From: Sulfuriferula nivalis
GTDB lineage: Bacteria > Pseudomonadota > Gammaproteobacteria > Burkholderiales > Sulfuriferulaceae
Direction: 5' to 3'
Length of the DNA: 64,000 bases
Assembly (NCBI RefSeq): GCF_009937995.1
Contig: NZ_AP021881.1
Location: 558,001 to 622,000, forward strand
Shown here piece by piece: positions 1 through 10,662 of the stretch. Below the pieces are notes generated by a model. The model was not told the origin of the DNA. It ran no database searches and worked only from the letters and a program-made list of their open reading frames with translations. The number at the start of each line of letters is the position of its first letter. Within the stretch, counting starts at the first letter, position 1. Both the position numbers and the translations under genes were made by a program.

Positions 1-1593
1 GTTGAGCATATCGAATCACTTGATATTGATGAAGTGAAAGTTAGAACTGCGTTAACCTGCGAAACACGTTATGGTTTATGCGCCAAGTGTTATGGCCGAG
101 ATTTAGGTCGTGGTTATCTGGTGAACGTCGGTGAGGCTGTGGGTGTGATCGCTGCTCAGTCGATTGGTGAGCCAGGTACTCAGTTGACCATGCGTACGTT
201 CCACATCGGTGGTGCTGCATCGCGTTCAGCCGCAATTAGTCAACTTGAATCTAAGTCAGCTGGTGAGGTGGTGTTTAGCCCTGCGATGCGTTATGTCACA
301 AGTGTTAAAGGTGAAGATATCGCTATTGTACGTAGTGGTGAAATTATCATTATGGGTGAAAACGGTAGAGAACGTGAGCGCCATAAAGTGCCTTACGGAG
401 CGACCTTAACCACCAAGAATGGTGACAAGATTAAAGCTGGCCATGTAATGGCGATGTGGGATCCACATACACGTCCGATTATTACCGAATATGCAGGACG
501 CATACGTTTTGAAAACGTTGAAGAAGGTTCTACTGTTGCAAAACAAATTGATGATGTAACTGGCTTGTCAACTTTGGTTGTTATCGATCCTAAGCGTCGT
601 GCTGGTGTGGCGAGTAAAGGGTTACGTCCACAAGTTAAACTTCTGGATGATGCCGGAGTAGAAGTTAAAATGGCAGGCGGTGAAACCCCTGTTAATATAA
701 CTTTCCAAATTGGCGCTATTATCACGGTTAAGGATGGACAAGATGTTGGTGTTGGCGAGGTATTAGCACGTATTCCACAAGAGTCATCTAAAACTCGAGA
801 TATTACTGGTGGTTTGCCACGAGTAGCAGAATTGTTTGAAGCGCGTTCACCTAAGGATGCTGGTGTGTTAGCTCCAGTTACAGGTACCGTTTCATTTGGT
901 AAAGATACTAAGGGTAAACAACGCTTAGTAATTACCGATATGGATGGTCAGGCGCATGAATATCTGATACCAAAAGAAAAACACGTTACTGCGCATGATG
1001 GTCAGGTGGTAAACAAGGGCGAAACCATAGTTGATGGTCCAGCAGATCCACACGATATTCTTGCGTTAAAGGGTGTTGCGGAATTGGCTCGATATATCAC
1101 TGATGAAGTGCAGGATGTATATCGTTTGCAAGGCGTTAAGATTAACGATAAGCACATCGAAGTTATCGTGCGTCAGATGTTGCGTCGTGTAAGTGTTGTC
1201 GATGTTGGCAATACTAAATTCATTCAAGGCGAACAAGTTGAGCGTGCTGAACTGCTAATCGAAAATGAGCGCGTAGTTGCGGAAGGTAAAGAACCAGCAA
1301 CGTTTGATTATGTATTGCTAGGTATTACCAAAGCTTCACTTTCTACAGATTCATTCATCTCTGCGGCTTCGTTCCAAGAAACAACGAGAGTGTTAACCGA
1401 AGCTGCAATTATGGGTAAACGTGATGAGCTGCGCGGACTGAAAGAAAACGTTATTGTGGGTCGCTTAATCCCAGCGGGTACGGGTTTGGCTTATCACAAT
1501 GCACGACGTATGCAGAAATTAGGTTTAGATATAGCTACTGAATCTGATATTTTTGTAACACCTGAAACTGTTGATACCGAGCAGTCGGCTTGA
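1..1593 (+). CDS. rpoC: DNA-directed RNA polymerase subunit beta' (3' part)
   Basis: The reading frame is open from base 1, so the gene begins upstream of the window; 530 C-terminal residues are visible. Beta' carries the polymerase active site, but the NADFDGD metal-binding motif lies in the missing part. Visible are three cysteines of the second zinc site ([13 protein letters not shown], near base 58-97) and the trigger-loop/bridge region with [16 protein letters not shown] (about bases 166-213). The C-terminal part with the [14 protein letters not shown] motif is intact and the stop is TGA. It is followed by the str genes on the same strand after a 156-base hairpin-rich gap. The identification is secure; only the 5' end is missing. 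Confidence 0.98.
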   Translation, partial: VEHIESLDIDEVKVRTALTCETRYGLCAKCYGRDLGRGYLVNVGEAVGVIAAQSIGEPGTQLTMRTFHIGGAASRSAAISQLESKSAGEVVFSPAMRYVTSVKGEDIAIVRSGEIIIMGENGRERERHKVPYGATLTTKNGDKIKAGHVMAMWDPHTRPIITEYAGRIRFENVEEGSTVAKQIDDVTGLSTLVVIDPKRRAGVASKGLRPQVKLLDDAGVEVKMAGGETPVNITFQIGAIITVKDGQDVGVGEVLARIPQESSKTRDITGGLPRVAELFEARSPKDAGVLAPVTGTVSFGKDTKGKQRLVITDMDGQAHEYLIPKEKHVTAHDGQVVNKGETIVDGPADPHDILALKGVAELARYITDEVQDVYRLQGVKINDKHIEVIVRQMLRRVSVVDVGNTKFIQGEQVERAELLIENERVVAEGKEPATFDYVLLGITKASLSTDSFISAASFQETTRVLTEAAIMGKRDELRGLKENVIVGRLIPAGTGLAYHNARRMQKLGLDIATESDIFVTPETVDTEQSA

Positions 1594-1608
1594 CACTAGT
1601 TAAGTAAG

Positions 1609-1653
1609 CCTATAAAATTCATCGTCTTTTTTACCGAATATGAATTTTATAGG
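1609..1653 (+). repeat. 14-bp perfect inverted repeat in the rpoC-rpsL gap
   Basis: The arm at 1609-1622 (CCTATAAAATTCAT) is the exact reverse complement of 1640-1653, with a 17-base loop that contains a T6 run. The repeat is AT-rich and is not followed by a T tract, so it is not a textbook intrinsic terminator. It could be an RNA-processing hairpin or a partial terminator between the rpoBC and str transcription units. Confidence 0.6.
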
Positions 1654-1672
1654 TAAATATTTAGTAATTTAA

Positions 1673-1694
1673 CGTACTTGTGCGAGCAAGTACG
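1673..1694 (+). repeat. 8-bp hairpin upstream of rpsL
   Basis: CGTACTTG at 1673-1680 pairs exactly with CAAGTACG at 1687-1694 around a 6-base loop. It lies 55 bases upstream of the rpsL start and is the second stem-loop in this gap. It may belong to the rpsL leader. Its function is not known. Confidence 0.5.
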
Positions 1695-1749
1695 CTACAC
1701 AGCATCCTTTTTTAGGGTGTGCGCGTAATTTATTTGGAATCGAGATAGT

Positions 1750-2127
1750 ATGCCTACAGTCAATCAGTTGGTGCGTAAACCACGTGCTGCAAAGCGCGTG
1801 AAAAGTAAAGTCCCTGCCCTTGAAGCTTGCCCACAAAAACGTGGTGTTTGCACACGGGTTTATACAACGACACCTAAAAAACCAAACTCAGCGTTGCGTA
1901 AAGTTGCACGTGTACGTTTGACCAACGGTTTCGAAGTAAGTAGTTATATTGGTGGTGAAGGCCATAACCTGCAAGAACACTCGGTCGTATTGATCCGTGG
2001 TGGTCGTGTTAAGGATTTGCCTGGTGTTCGTTACCATACAGTTCGTGGTAGTTTGGATACCGCTGGCGTTAAAGATCGTAAACAGAGTCGTTCTAAATAC
2101 GGTACTAAGCGTCCTAAGAAAGCTTAA
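1750..2127 (+). CDS. rpsL: 30S ribosomal protein S12
   Basis: This 125-residue protein matches the usual S12 length of 123-125. S12 sits at the decoding centre and controls accuracy. The family motifs [14 protein letters not shown] and [13 protein letters not shown] are intact. Both lysines that are changed in classic streptomycin-resistant mutants (PKKPNS and GRVKDL) are present, so the allele looks wild type. It is the first gene of the str block and is followed 84 bases later by rpsG. Confidence 0.98.
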   Translation: MPTVNQLVRKPRAAKRVKSKVPALEACPQKRGVCTRVYTTTPKKPNSALRKVARVRLTNGFEVSSYIGGEGHNLQEHSVVLIRGGRVKDLPGVRYHTVRGSLDTAGVKDRKQSRSKYGTKRPKKA

Positions 2128-2151
2128 GTTAGTTTTTAATTGGTGTAGGGT

Positions 2152-2178
2152 TGCGGTAAAAGCGCGACGCGCGCCGCA
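2152..2178 (+). promoter_or_regulatory. GC-rich stem-loop in the rpsL-rpsG gap (possible S7 feedback site)
   Basis: TGCGG at 2152-2156 pairs with CCGCA at 2174-2178 and encloses a short GCGC/GCGC hairpin (2162-2165 with 2169-2172). It sits 33 bases before the rpsG start in an 84-base intercistronic space. In E. coli the S12-S7 intercistronic RNA is the binding site for S7 feedback control. The position and structure suggest the same role here, but the sequence match was not tested. Confidence 0.4.
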
Positions 2179-2211
2179 TTCCAGCATTAATGTAGTATTT
2201 GAGAGGTAGTT

Positions 2212-2682
2212 ATGCCAAGACGTAGAGAAGTGCCCAAGCGCGATGTGTTGCCAGATCCAAAATTTGGCAATCAAGATGTTGCTAAATTCGTAAATGTGTT
2301 GATGTCCAGCGGTAAGAAATCTGTTGCTGAACGCATTATTTATGGCGCGTTTGAGCAGATGGGTAGTAAATCAGGTAAAGATCCTGTTGAGATGTTTTTG
2401 TTGGCGTTGAATAACGTGCGTCCGGTAGTTGAAGTTAAGAGCCGTCGTGTAGGTGGTGCTAACTATCAGGTTCCTGTAGAGGTTCGTCCGGCTCGTCGTT
2501 CAGCATTGGCTATGCGCTGGTTAAAAGAAGCTGCACGTAAACGTGGTGAGAAATCCATGGGTATGCGTCTTGCTGGTGAATTGATGGACGCTTCTGAAGG
2601 TCGTGGTGGTGCGATGAAAAAGCGTGATGAAGTTCATCGTATGGCTGAAGCAAATAAAGCATTCTCGCATTTCCGTTTTTAA
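2212..2682 (+). CDS. rpsG: 30S ribosomal protein S7
   Basis: The 156-residue protein matches the typical bacterial S7 length. S7 nucleates assembly of the 30S head and contacts E-site tRNA. It begins [18 protein letters not shown] and has the conserved [16 protein letters not shown] segment. A GAGAGG ribosome-binding site lies about 6 bases before the ATG. It lies between rpsL and fusA in the standard str order. Confidence 0.98.
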   Translation: MPRRREVPKRDVLPDPKFGNQDVAKFVNVLMSSGKKSVAERIIYGAFEQMGSKSGKDPVEMFLLALNNVRPVVEVKSRRVGGANYQVPVEVRPARRSALAMRWLKEAARKRGEKSMGMRLAGELMDASEGRGGAMKKRDEVHRMAEANKAFSHFRF

Positions 2683-2686
2683 TTTA

Positions 2687-2708
2687 ACTGCCAGTTTATG
2701 CTGGCAGT
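2687..2708 (+). repeat. 8-bp hairpin between rpsG and fusA
   Basis: ACTGCCAG at 2687-2694 pairs exactly with CTGGCAGT at 2701-2708 over a 6-base loop. It fills most of the 46-base rpsG-fusA gap. It has no following T tract, so processing or attenuation is more likely than full termination. Confidence 0.5.
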
Positions 2709-2728
2709 CTTAACTGGGTAGTAAAAAA

Positions 2729-4819
2729 GTGGCACGTAAAACTCCTATAGAACGTTATCGTAACATTGGTATCAGCGCACATATTGACGCTGGTAAAACA
2801 ACGACTACCGAACGTATCCTGTATTACACAGGTGTTTCGCATAAAATCGGTGAAGTTCATGATGGTGCTGCAACCATGGACTGGATGGAGCAAGAGCAAG
2901 AGCGCGGAATTACCATTACTTCTGCTGCTACAACTTGCTTCTGGAAAGGTATGGACAATAACTACCCAGAGCATCATATCAATATTATCGACACGCCGGG
3001 ACACGTAGACTTCACTATTGAAGTTGAGCGCTCGATGCGCGTGTTGGATGGCGCTTGTATGGTTTACTGTGCTGTTGGTGGTGTTCAACCGCAATCTGAA
3101 ACCGTTTGGCGTCAAGCTAATAAATATGGTGTGCCGCGTTTGGCTTTCGTAAACAAAATGGATCGTACTGGTGCGAATTTCATGAAAGTTTACGAACAAA
3201 TGCGCACTAGACTTAAGGCGAATGTAATTCCTATACAGATACCTATTGGTGCTGAGGAAAACTTTGCTGGTGTGGTTGATTTGGTAAAGATGAAAGCTAT
3301 CTACTGGGATGACTCTACCCAGGGTATGAAATTTGACGAGCGTGAAATTCCAGCTGAGTTGTTGGATGAATGTACGTCATGGCGTGAAAAAATGGTAGAA
3401 GCAGCTGCTGAGGCTAGCGAAGAGTTAATGGATAAGTATTTGGAAGAAGGTGATCTTTCAGTTGCTGAAATTAAGAGTGCGTTGCGTATTCGTACCATTG
3501 CAAGCGAAATCATGCCCATGATGTGTGGATCCGCGTTCAAGAACAAGGGTGTTCAGGCTATGTTGGACGCCGTAATTGATTACCTGCCTTCACCTAAAGA
3601 CATTCCACCGGTTAAGGGTGAATTGGAAGATGGTAGTGAAGGTGAGCGTAAGGCAGAAGACACTGAGCCTTTTGCTGCTTTGGCATTTAAGATTATGACT
3701 GATCCGTTTGTTGGTCAGTTGATATTCTTCCGCGTATATTCTGGTTCGCTCAATTCAGGTGATTCAGTTTATAACCCTATTAAGGGTAAAAAGGAGCGTA
3801 TCGGCCGTATTCTGCAGATGCATGCTAACCAACGCGCTGAAATTAAAGAAGTGTTGGCAGGTGATATTGCTGCTGCAGTTGGTTTGAAAGAGGCTACAAC
3901 TGGTGATACTTTGTGTGACCTGAATAAAACTATTATCTTGGAACGTATGATATTCCCTGAGCCGGTTATTCACGTTGCAGTAGAGCCTAAAACTAAGGCC
4001 GACCAAGAAAAAATGGGTATGGCGCTGAACCGTTTAGCTCAGGAAGATCCATCTTTCCGTGTTCGTACCGATGAAGAAACAGGTCAGACTATTATTTCTG
4101 GTATGGGCGAATTGCACCTGGAAATTTTGGTTGATCGTATGCGTCGCGAATTTAACGTGGAAGCTAATGTGGGTGCACCGCAAGTGGCTTATCGTGAAGC
4201 AATTCGCAAGGCTGTCGAAGTCGAAGGCAAGTTTGTTAAGCAGTCTGGTGGTAAGGGTCAGTACGGTCACGTATGGTTGAAAATGGAACCTAATGAGCAA
4301 GGTAAAGGCTTCGAATTTATTGATGCGATTAAGGGCGGTACGGTTCCACGTGAATTTATTCCTGCTGTAGAAAAAGGCTTGCGTGAAACATTACCAAATG
4401 GTGTCTTGGCTGGCTTCCCTGTGGTTGATGTCAAGGTTACGCTGTTTGATGGTTCATACCACGACGTTGACTCTAACGAGAATGCATTCAAGATGGCCGC
4501 GTCTATGGGTTTCAAAGACGGCATGCGTAAAGCTAGCCCAGTGCTTCTAGAGCCTATGATGGCTGTAGAAGTTGAAACACCTGAGGATTATATGGGTGAT
4601 GTGATGGGTGATTTGTCTTCACGTCGCGGTATTATTCAGGGTATGGATGACACGCCAAGCGGTAAAGTAATTAAAGCTGAAGTGCCATTGGCTGAAATGT
4701 TTGGTTACTCGACAACTGTTCGCTCTATGAGCCAGGGTCGTGCAACCTACAGCATGGAATTTAAACACTATGCTGAAGCGCCTAAGAATGTTACTGAAGC
4801 AATTATCAACAAAAAATAA
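2729..4819 (+). CDS. fusA: Translation elongation factor G
   Basis: This 696-residue GTPase drives ribosomal translocation and recycling. It starts at GTG ([14 protein letters not shown]), the usual EF-G N-terminus, and no upstream start fits better. The G motifs are complete: [12 protein letters not shown] (P-loop, about residues 18-29), DTPGHVDF, and [10 protein letters not shown]. Domain IV with the [16 protein letters not shown] segment and domain V follow at full length. It lies between rpsG and tuf, 22 bases upstream of the tuf ATG. Confidence 0.98.
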   Translation: MARKTPIERYRNIGISAHIDAGKTTTTERILYYTGVSHKIGEVHDGAATMDWMEQEQERGITITSAATTCFWKGMDNNYPEHHINIIDTPGHVDFTIEVERSMRVLDGACMVYCAVGGVQPQSETVWRQANKYGVPRLAFVNKMDRTGANFMKVYEQMRTRLKANVIPIQIPIGAEENFAGVVDLVKMKAIYWDDSTQGMKFDEREIPAELLDECTSWREKMVEAAAEASEELMDKYLEEGDLSVAEIKSALRIRTIASEIMPMMCGSAFKNKGVQAMLDAVIDYLPSPKDIPPVKGELEDGSEGERKAEDTEPFAALAFKIMTDPFVGQLIFFRVYSGSLNSGDSVYNPIKGKKERIGRILQMHANQRAEIKEVLAGDIAAAVGLKEATTGDTLCDLNKTIILERMIFPEPVIHVAVEPKTKADQEKMGMALNRLAQEDPSFRVRTDEETGQTIISGMGELHLEILVDRMRREFNVEANVGAPQVAYREAIRKAVEVEGKFVKQSGGKGQYGHVWLKMEPNEQGKGFEFIDAIKGGTVPREFIPAVEKGLRETLPNGVLAGFPVVDVKVTLFDGSYHDVDSNENAFKMAASMGFKDGMRKASPVLLEPMMAVEVETPEDYMGDVMGDLSSRRGIIQGMDDTPSGKVIKAEVPLAEMFGYSTTVRSMSQGRATYSMEFKHYAEAPKNVTEAIINKK

Positions 4820-4841
4820 TCTGACTATAAGGAATTAAATC

Positions 4842-6032
4842 ATGGCAAAAGGCAAGTTTGAACGTACCAAGCCGCACGTAAACGTAGGCACAATTGGTCA
4901 CGTTGACCACGGTAAAACCACATTAACAGCAGCGATTGCGACTATCCTCTCGAAGAAATTCGGCGGTGAAGCCAAGAACTATGCTGATATTGACTCAGCG
5001 CCAGAAGAAAAAGCGCGTGGTATTACTATCAATACTTCACACGTAGAATACGAAACAGAAAAGCGTCACTACGCACACGTAGACTGTCCAGGTCACGCTG
5101 ATTACATCAAAAACATGATTACCGGCGCTGCACAAATGGACGGCGCAATCTTGGTTGTATCCGCTGCTGATGGTCCTATGCCACAGACTCGCGAACACAT
5201 CCTGTTGGCACGTCAAGTTGGCGTACCATACATCATCGTCTACATGAACAAAGCAGACATGGTTGATGATGCAGAATTGCTGGAACTCGTAGAAATGGAA
5301 ATTCGTGAATTGCTCAGCAAATACGACTTCCCCGGTGACGACACACCAGTTATCACCGGTTCAGCATTGAAAGCCCTTGAAGGCGACCAATCAGAAATCG
5401 GCGAAGCATCCATCTTCCGTTTGGCAGATGCGTTAGACAGCTACATCCCAGAACCGGAACGCGCAGTAGATGGCGCATTCCTGATGCCAGTTGAAGACGT
5501 ATTCTCAATTTCTGGTCGTGGTACCGTAGTAACAGGTCGTATTGAACGCGGCATCGTAAAAGTTGGTGAAGAAGTTGAAATCATCGGCTTGAAGCCAACC
5601 GTTAAAACCACCTGTACCGGTGTTGAAATGTTCCGCAAGCTGCTAGACCAAGGTCAAGCAGGTGACAACGTAGGTCTGTTGTTGCGTGGTACCAAGCGCG
5701 AAGACGTAGAACGTGGTCAAGTTTTGGCTAAACCAGGTTCAATCAAGCCGCATACAAAATTCAGTGCAGAAATCTACGTACTGTCTAAAGATGAAGGTGG
5801 TCGTCATACACCATTCTTCAATGGTTACCGTCCACAGTTCTACTTCCGTACAACTGACGTAACTGGCGCAGTAGATTTACCAGCAGGTACCGAAATGGTG
5901 ATGCCAGGTGATAACGTATCAGTATCAGTAGCACTGATCGCACCTATCGCTATGGAAGAAGGTCTGCGTTTCGCGATTCGCGAAGGTGGTCGTACTGTAG
6001 GTGCTGGTGTGGTCGCTAAAGTAATCGAGTAA
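4842..6032 (+). CDS. tuf: Translation elongation factor Tu
   Basis: This 396-residue GTPase delivers aminoacyl-tRNA to the ribosome. [18 protein letters not shown] and MNKADMVDD form the nucleotide site. A clear AAGGAA ribosome-binding site precedes the ATG. Its codon choice differs visibly from fusA and the ribosomal genes on either side: Val is mostly GTA, and Asn, His and Tyr are mostly C-ending. Many betaproteobacteria carry a second tuf near rpoB; none is visible here. The gene is closed by a hairpin that also carries the next promoter. Confidence 0.98.
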   Translation: MAKGKFERTKPHVNVGTIGHVDHGKTTLTAAIATILSKKFGGEAKNYADIDSAPEEKARGITINTSHVEYETEKRHYAHVDCPGHADYIKNMITGAAQMDGAILVVSAADGPMPQTREHILLARQVGVPYIIVYMNKADMVDDAELLELVEMEIRELLSKYDFPGDDTPVITGSALKALEGDQSEIGEASIFRLADALDSYIPEPERAVDGAFLMPVEDVFSISGRGTVVTGRIERGIVKVGEEVEIIGLKPTVKTTCTGVEMFRKLLDQGQAGDNVGLLLRGTKREDVERGQVLAKPGSIKPHTKFSAEIYVLSKDEGGRHTPFFNGYRPQFYFRTTDVTGAVDLPAGTEMVMPGDNVSVSVALIAPIAMEEGLRFAIREGGRTVGAGVVAKVIE

Positions 6033-6038
6033 ATATAC

Positions 6039-6067
6039 TTGCTGTAAAACATAAAGGGCGGTATAAT
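6039..6067 (+). promoter_or_regulatory. Candidate S10-operon promoter
   Basis: TTGCTG at 6039-6044 and a consensus TATAAT at 6062-6067 are 17 bases apart. The predicted start, near 6074, is about 37 bases before the rpsJ ATG. The -10 box lies in the loop of the hairpin that follows tuf. This is a prediction from spacing and consensus only. Confidence 0.6.
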
Positions 6068-6077
6068 TCCGCCCTTT
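6053..6077 (+). terminator. tuf terminator-like hairpin
   Basis: AAAGGGCGG at 6053-6061 pairs perfectly with CCGCCCTTT at 6069-6077 around a 7-base loop. It starts 21 bases after the tuf stop. The arm ends in TTT, but the following bases are CGTATTTG, so termination may be partial. Confidence 0.6.
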
Positions 6078-6110
6078 CGTATTTGAAGTTCTGCTCTTTA
6101 AGGTGTGGTT

Positions 6111-6419
6111 ATGAAAAATCAAAAAATTCGTATTCGTCTCAAGGCGTTTGACTATCGTCTAATTGATCAGTCAGCATTAGAGATTGTCGAAACAGCAAAG
6201 CGTACTGGCGCAGTAGTTAAGGGTCCAGTTCCATTGCCAACTTCTATAGAGCGCTTCGATGTGCTCCGCTCTCCTCACGTTAACAAAACTTCTCGTGATC
6301 AATTTGAAATCCGTACGCATTTGCGTCTTATGGATATCATCGACCCAACAGATAAAACTGTTGATGCGTTGATGAAATTAGATCTGCCAGCTGGTGTTGA
6401 AGTAGAAATCAAGGTTTAG
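6111..6419 (+). CDS. rpsJ: 30S ribosomal protein S10
   Basis: The 102-residue protein is S10, a 30S head protein that also works in antitermination as NusE. The start at 6111 gives [19 protein letters not shown], which matches the family; an in-frame GTG six bases earlier is less likely. The motifs [16 protein letters not shown] and [12 protein letters not shown] are conserved. It heads the S10 block and is followed by a 79-base gap with a weak 6-bp hairpin (6430-6447). Confidence 0.97.
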   Translation: MKNQKIRIRLKAFDYRLIDQSALEIVETAKRTGAVVKGPVPLPTSIERFDVLRSPHVNKTSRDQFEIRTHLRLMDIIDPTDKTVDALMKLDLPAGVEVEIKV

Positions 6420-6498
6420 TATTCCCGTACCAAGACGGTTTTCTTGGGGTATAAAGCTGGTCAATTGTAATCAGCGCCTTTTTGTTAAGGATAGAAAA

Positions 6499-7143
6499 AT
6501 GAGTTTAGGACTCGTCGGTCGTAAAGTAGGCATGACCCGACTCTTTGCTGAGGATGGTAGTACCATTCCAGTAACGGTGTTGGATGTGTCGAATAACCGC
6601 GTAACTCAGATTAAAACAACTGAAACTGATGGCTATAATGCGGTTCAGGTTGCTTTTGGTGTGCGTCGCGCTAGTCGTGTAAACAAATCAGCTGCTGGTC
6701 ATCTTGCTAAGGCGGGTGTTGAGGCTGGTCGTTTGCTAAAAGAATTTCGTTTGCCAGCAACTGAAGCTCCGGCATTGGTTGCGGGTAGCGTAGTTAGTGT
6801 TGAAATATTTCAGCCTGGTCAACTGGTTGATGTTACTGGAACTACTCTGGGTAAGGGTTTTTCTGGTGTAATTAAGCGTCATCACTTCTCATCTAACCGT
6901 GCAAGTCACGGTAACTCACGTTCGCACAATACGCCAGGTTCAATTGGTCAAGCGCAAGATCCAGGTCGTGTTTTCCCTGGTAAGCGTATGGCTGGTCAAT
7001 TGGGTGCTGTGCAGCGTACTGTGCAAAAACTGGAAGTGGTCCGTATAGATACTGAACGTCAATTGATATTGGTCAAAGGTGCTGTTCCAGGGTCTAAAGG
7101 CGGTCATGTTGTTGTTCGCCCTAGTGTGAAGGTAGGTGCCTAA
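6499..7143 (+). CDS. rplC: 50S ribosomal protein L3
   Basis: At 214 residues this is a typical L3, which binds near the 3' end of 23S rRNA and helps start 50S assembly. It begins [16 protein letters not shown] and contains [20 protein letters not shown], the loop that reaches toward the peptidyl-transferase centre. An AAGG ribosome-binding site sits 8 bases before the ATG. Its TAA stop shares one base with the rplD start. Confidence 0.98.
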   Translation: MSLGLVGRKVGMTRLFAEDGSTIPVTVLDVSNNRVTQIKTTETDGYNAVQVAFGVRRASRVNKSAAGHLAKAGVEAGRLLKEFRLPATEAPALVAGSVVSVEIFQPGQLVDVTGTTLGKGFSGVIKRHHFSSNRASHGNSRSHNTPGSIGQAQDPGRVFPGKRMAGQLGAVQRTVQKLEVVRIDTERQLILVKGAVPGSKGGHVVVRPSVKVGA

Positions 7144-7766
7144 TGGAACTAAAGATGATTAACGACAAAGGTCAGGACGCTACTGCTTTAGTTGCGTCTG
7201 ATGCTTTGTTCGGTCGTGAATATAATGAAGCCTTGGTGCATCAGATTGTTACTGCTTATATGGCTAATGCCCGTAGCGGTAATCGTGCACAAAAGGATCG
7301 TCGCACAGTACATCACAGTACCAAAAAGCCATGGCGTCAAAAAGGAACGGGTCGTGCTCGTTCTGGTATGACTTCAAGCCCTATTTGGCGTGGGGGTGGT
7401 CGTGCGTTTCCAAATAGCCCTGATGAGAATTTTACACAGAAGATTAACCGTAAAATGTATCGCGCAGGTATTGCGGCTATATTGTCCAAATTGGTTAGCG
7501 AAGGAAGTCTAAGTGTTGTTGATTCGTTAACAGTTGAAGCACCTAAGACCAAATTGCTTGCTAACAAATTGAAGGCGATGGGATTTAGTGATCGCGTTCT
7601 AATAGTTACTGATAACTTAGATGACGATTTGTGGATGGCTTCACGCAATTTGCCTAATGTAATGATTGTTGAGCCTCGTCATATTGATCCAGTGAGTATG
7701 GTTCGCTTTGGTCGTGTATTGATGACAAGCGCTGCTGTTAAAGCTGTTGAGGAGATGTTGGCATGA
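7143..7766 (+). CDS. rplD: 50S ribosomal protein L4
   Basis: At 207 residues this is L4, which lines the polypeptide exit tunnel. The tunnel-loop segment [15 protein letters not shown] is conserved. The start ATG overlaps the rplC stop by one base (TAATG), implying translational coupling, and the 3' end overlaps rplW by four bases (ATGA). In E. coli L4 represses the S10 operon through a long rpsJ leader. The leader here is short, so the same mechanism is not evident. Confidence 0.97.
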   Translation: MELKMINDKGQDATALVASDALFGREYNEALVHQIVTAYMANARSGNRAQKDRRTVHHSTKKPWRQKGTGRARSGMTSSPIWRGGGRAFPNSPDENFTQKINRKMYRAGIAAILSKLVSEGSLSVVDSLTVEAPKTKLLANKLKAMGFSDRVLIVTDNLDDDLWMASRNLPNVMIVEPRHIDPVSMVRFGRVLMTSAAVKAVEEMLA

Positions 7767-8074
7767 GTACATTAAAATTTAGTGATGCACGCTTGTTGCA
7801 AGTTATCCTGGCGCCGCAAATTTCTGAAAAGAGCACTTACGTTGCAGATAAACACGAGCAGGTGATCTTCCGTGTTTGTCCTGATGCAACCAAGCCTGAA
7901 GTTAAAGCAGCTGTTGAAATGCTGTTTAAGGTTGAGGTCAGTAGTGTAAATATGCTTGTTGTTAAAGGTAAGCAAAAGCGTTTTGGTCGTTTTATGGGTC
8001 GCCGTAGCGATTGGAAAAAAGCTTTTGTGTGCCTGAAACCTGGGCAAGAGATTAACTTTGCGGCGGGTCAGTGA
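7763..8074 (+). CDS. rplW: 50S ribosomal protein L23
   Basis: The 103-residue protein is L23, located at the tunnel exit where SRP and trigger factor dock. The motifs [14 protein letters not shown] and [16 protein letters not shown] are typical. It starts inside the rplD stop (ATGA overlap) and is followed by rplB after 10 bases. Confidence 0.97.
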   Translation: MSTLKFSDARLLQVILAPQISEKSTYVADKHEQVIFRVCPDATKPEVKAAVEMLFKVEVSSVNMLVVKGKQKRFGRFMGRRSDWKKAFVCLKPGQEINFAAGQ

Positions 8075-8084
8075 GGAGTAAAAC

Positions 8085-8912
8085 ATGGCACTTATTAAAG
8101 TAAAACCAACATCCCCTGGTCGCCGTTCATTAGTTAAAGTTGTGACGCCAGATTTGCATAAAGGCAAACCTGTCGCTTCATTGCTGGCTCGTAAAACTAA
8201 AACGGCTGGCCGTAATAATAACGGTCATATTACTACCCGTCATATGGGTGGTGGTCATAAACAGCACTATCGCTTAGTAGACTTCCGTCGTAATAAAGAT
8301 GGTGTTCCAGCTAAGGTTGAGCGTTTGGAATATGATCCTAACCGTTCCGCAAATTTGGCGTTGTTATGCTATGCGGATGGTGAACGTGCATACATTATCG
8401 CCCCTAAGGGTGTTTCTGCTGGAATGCAGTTGATGAATGGTTCTGATGCGCCTATCAAGGCTGGCAATGCATTGCCACTTCGTAATATTCCAGTTGGTAG
8501 TACGGTTCATTGTATAGAAATGATGCCAGGCAAAGGTGCGCAAATCGCACGTTCTGCTGGTACTTCTGCCCAGTTGCTAGCTCGTGAAGGCGCTTATGCT
8601 CAACTGCGCTTACGCTCAGGTGAGATTCGTAAAGTGCATGTGGATTGCCGCGCTACTATCGGTGAAGTCGGTAATGAAGAACATTCATTACGTTCTATCG
8701 GTAAAGCGGGCGCTAATCGCTGGCGTGGTATTAGACCTACCGTTCGTGGTGTTGTAATGAACCCGGTTGATCACCCACACGGTGGTGGTGAGGGTAAGAC
8801 AGCAGCTGGACGTCATCCAGTTAGTCCTTGGGGTGTTCCTGCCAAGGGTTACCGTACTCGTAACAACAAACGCACTAGCGGTATGATTGTGCGTAGTCGT
8901 CATAAACGTTAA
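8085..8912 (+). CDS. rplB: 50S ribosomal protein L2
   Basis: At 275 residues this is a standard L2, needed for subunit joining and peptidyl-transferase activity. The functional loop [12 protein letters not shown] near the C-terminus is intact, as are [19 protein letters not shown] and the basic C-terminus. A GAGGAG ribosome-binding site lies just before the ATG. Confidence 0.98.
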   Translation: MALIKVKPTSPGRRSLVKVVTPDLHKGKPVASLLARKTKTAGRNNNGHITTRHMGGGHKQHYRLVDFRRNKDGVPAKVERLEYDPNRSANLALLCYADGERAYIIAPKGVSAGMQLMNGSDAPIKAGNALPLRNIPVGSTVHCIEMMPGKGAQIARSAGTSAQLLAREGAYAQLRLRSGEIRKVHVDCRATIGEVGNEEHSLRSIGKAGANRWRGIRPTVRGVVMNPVDHPHGGGEGKTAAGRHPVSPWGVPAKGYRTRNNKRTSGMIVRSRHKR

Positions 8913-8924
8913 AAGGTCATAACT

Positions 8925-9200
8925 ATGCCACGTTCGATTAAAAAAGGTCCGTTTGTTGACGCGCACCTACAGAAAAAGGTTGAGGCAGCACGCGCAACCA
9001 ACGACAAGCGTCCAATTAAAACTTGGTCACGTCGTTCAACAGTTTTGCCTGATTTTATTGGTCTTACTATAGCTGTACATAATGGTAAGCAACACATACC
9101 TGTTTTTGTATCTGAAAACATGGTAGGTCATAAACTAGGTGAGTTTTCTTTGACCCGTACTTTTAAAGGCCATGCGGCTGATAAGAAAGCGAAGAAATAG
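8925..9200 (+). CDS. rpsS: 30S ribosomal protein S19
   Basis: The 91-residue protein begins [19 protein letters not shown] and has the conserved [15 protein letters not shown] and [11 protein letters not shown] motifs of S19, a 30S head protein that touches A-site tRNA. The stop is six bases before the first rplV ATG. Confidence 0.98.
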   Translation: MPRSIKKGPFVDAHLQKKVEAARATNDKRPIKTWSRRSTVLPDFIGLTIAVHNGKQHIPVFVSENMVGHKLGEFSLTRTFKGHAADKKAKK

Positions 9201-9209
9201 GAGCCTATG

Positions 9210-9542
9210 ATGAAAGTTTCAGCTATTTTACGTGGCACCCATTTGTCAGCACAAAAAGCTCGCTTAGTCGCTGATCAAATACGTGGTCTGCCAGTGGATC
9301 AGGCGCTTAATATTTTGGCTTTTAGCCCTAAAAAAGGTGCTGTTGTTATCAAGAAGGTTCTGAATTCTGCTATTGCTAATGCTGAGCATAATGAAGGCGC
9401 TGATATCGACGAATTGAAAGTCGCGACTATCACAGTTGATGAGGGTCCTTCTATGAAGCGCTTCATGGCTCGTGCAAAGGGTCGTGGCAATCGTATTATT
9501 AAACAGACTTGTCATATTGCTGTGACAGTCGGCGACGAATAA
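9210..9542 (+). CDS. rplV: 50S ribosomal protein L22
   Basis: This is L22, which extends a loop into the exit tunnel; the loop with [20 protein letters not shown] is complete. Two adjacent ATG codons (9207 and 9210) could start it. The GGAG site at 9200-9203 is 3 bases from the first and 6 from the second, so 9210 is preferred, giving 110 residues. Confidence 0.96.
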   Translation: MKVSAILRGTHLSAQKARLVADQIRGLPVDQALNILAFSPKKGAVVIKKVLNSAIANAEHNEGADIDELKVATITVDEGPSMKRFMARAKGRGNRIIKQTCHIAVTVGDE

Positions 9543-9551
9543 GGAACGGTA

Positions 9552-10262
9552 ATGGGACAGAAGATACATCCGATAGGTTTCCGTCTTCCAGTAACGCGCA
9601 ACTGGAGTTCGAAGTGGTTTGCTAACAGCCATGACTTCGCAGCTACGCTAAACGAAGATATTAAAGTTCGCACATTTCTTAAAAAGAAATTAGCTAATGC
9701 ATCAGTCAGTAAGATTGTGATTGAGCGTCCGGCTAAAAATGCACGCATCACCATACACAGCGCTAGACCTGGTGTTGTTATTGGTAAAAAAGGTGAAGAC
9801 ATCGAAGTGTTGAAAGCGCAACTGCAGAAAATGATGGCAGTTCCAGTGCATGTCAATATCGAAGAAGTTCGTAAACCTGAAATTGATGCTCAATTGATCG
9901 CGGCAAATATTGCTGGTCAGTTGGAAAAACGTATTATGTTCCGTCGTGCTATGAAACGTGCCATGCAGAATGCAATGCGTCTCGGCGCTCAGGGTATTAA
10001 AATCATGAGTTCTGGTCGTTTGAACGGTGCTGAAATCGCTCGTACTGAGTGGTATCGTGAAGGTCGAGTCCCTTTGCATACACTCCGTGCCGATATCGAT
10101 TATGGTTTTTATGAAGCGTTAACTACTTATGGCATTATTGGCGTAAAAGTTTGGGTTTATAAAGGCGATATGTTAGCAAATGGTGAACAGCCAGTCGTTG
10201 TGCCAACCGAACCAGAGAAACGCGTAAGAAAGCCAGGAGCAAAACATGCTACAGCCAGCTAG
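9552..10262 (+). CDS. rpsC: 30S ribosomal protein S3
   Basis: At 236 residues this is S3, part of the mRNA entry site. It has the N-terminal [16 protein letters not shown], the KH-domain motif [14 protein letters not shown] and the conserved [20 protein letters not shown]. Its last 17 bases overlap the start of rplP, a tighter packing than in E. coli. Confidence 0.98.
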   Translation: MGQKIHPIGFRLPVTRNWSSKWFANSHDFAATLNEDIKVRTFLKKKLANASVSKIVIERPAKNARITIHSARPGVVIGKKGEDIEVLKAQLQKMMAVPVHVNIEEVRKPEIDAQLIAANIAGQLEKRIMFRRAMKRAMQNAMRLGAQGIKIMSSGRLNGAEIARTEWYREGRVPLHTLRADIDYGFYEALTTYGIIGVKVWVYKGDMLANGEQPVVVPTEPEKRVRKPGAKHATAS

Positions 10263-10662
10263 AAGAAAGTACCGTAAAGAACAAAAGGGTCGCAATACTG
10301 GTATTGCTACCCGTGGTAACAAAGTCAGTTTTGGTGATTTTGGTTTGAAAGCTTTGGGTCGTGGTCGTTTGACAGCGCGCCAAATTGAAGCAGCACGTCG
10401 TGCAATGACTCGTTATATTAAGCGTGGCGGACGTATTTGGATTCGTGTTTTCCCTGACAAACCAATTTCAGAGAAACCAGCTGAAGTACGTATGGGTAAC
10501 GGTAAAGGTAATCCAGAGTATTACGTTGCTGAGATTCAGCCAGGTAAAATGCTCTACGAAATGGACGGTGTTGATGAAGTAATTGCACGTGAGGCATTCC
10601 GTCTTGCTGCTGCTAAATTACCAATTCAGACTACTTTTGTAACTAGAATGATAGGTGGCTAA
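10246..10662 (+). CDS. rplP: 50S ribosomal protein L16
   Basis: At 138 residues this is a typical L16, beginning [18 protein letters not shown]16 helps position A-site tRNA on the large subunit. A GGAG ribosome-binding site lies inside the rpsC coding region. The conserved segments [19 protein letters not shown] and [20 protein letters not shown] are present. Confidence 0.98.
   Translation: MLQPARRKYRKEQKGRNTGIATRGNKVSFGDFGLKALGRGRLTARQIEAARRAMTRYIKRGGRIWIRVFPDKPISEKPAEVRMGNGKGNPEYYVAEIQPGKMLYEMDGVDEVIAREAFRLAAAKLPIQTTFVTRMIGG

Noticed and set aside
2696-3199. Minus-strand ORF of 167 codons opposite fusA
   Set aside because: It lies wholly within the conserved EF-G gene and its translation has no recognisable domain; it is a shadow frame. 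The same holds for other antisense frames across the ribosomal genes.
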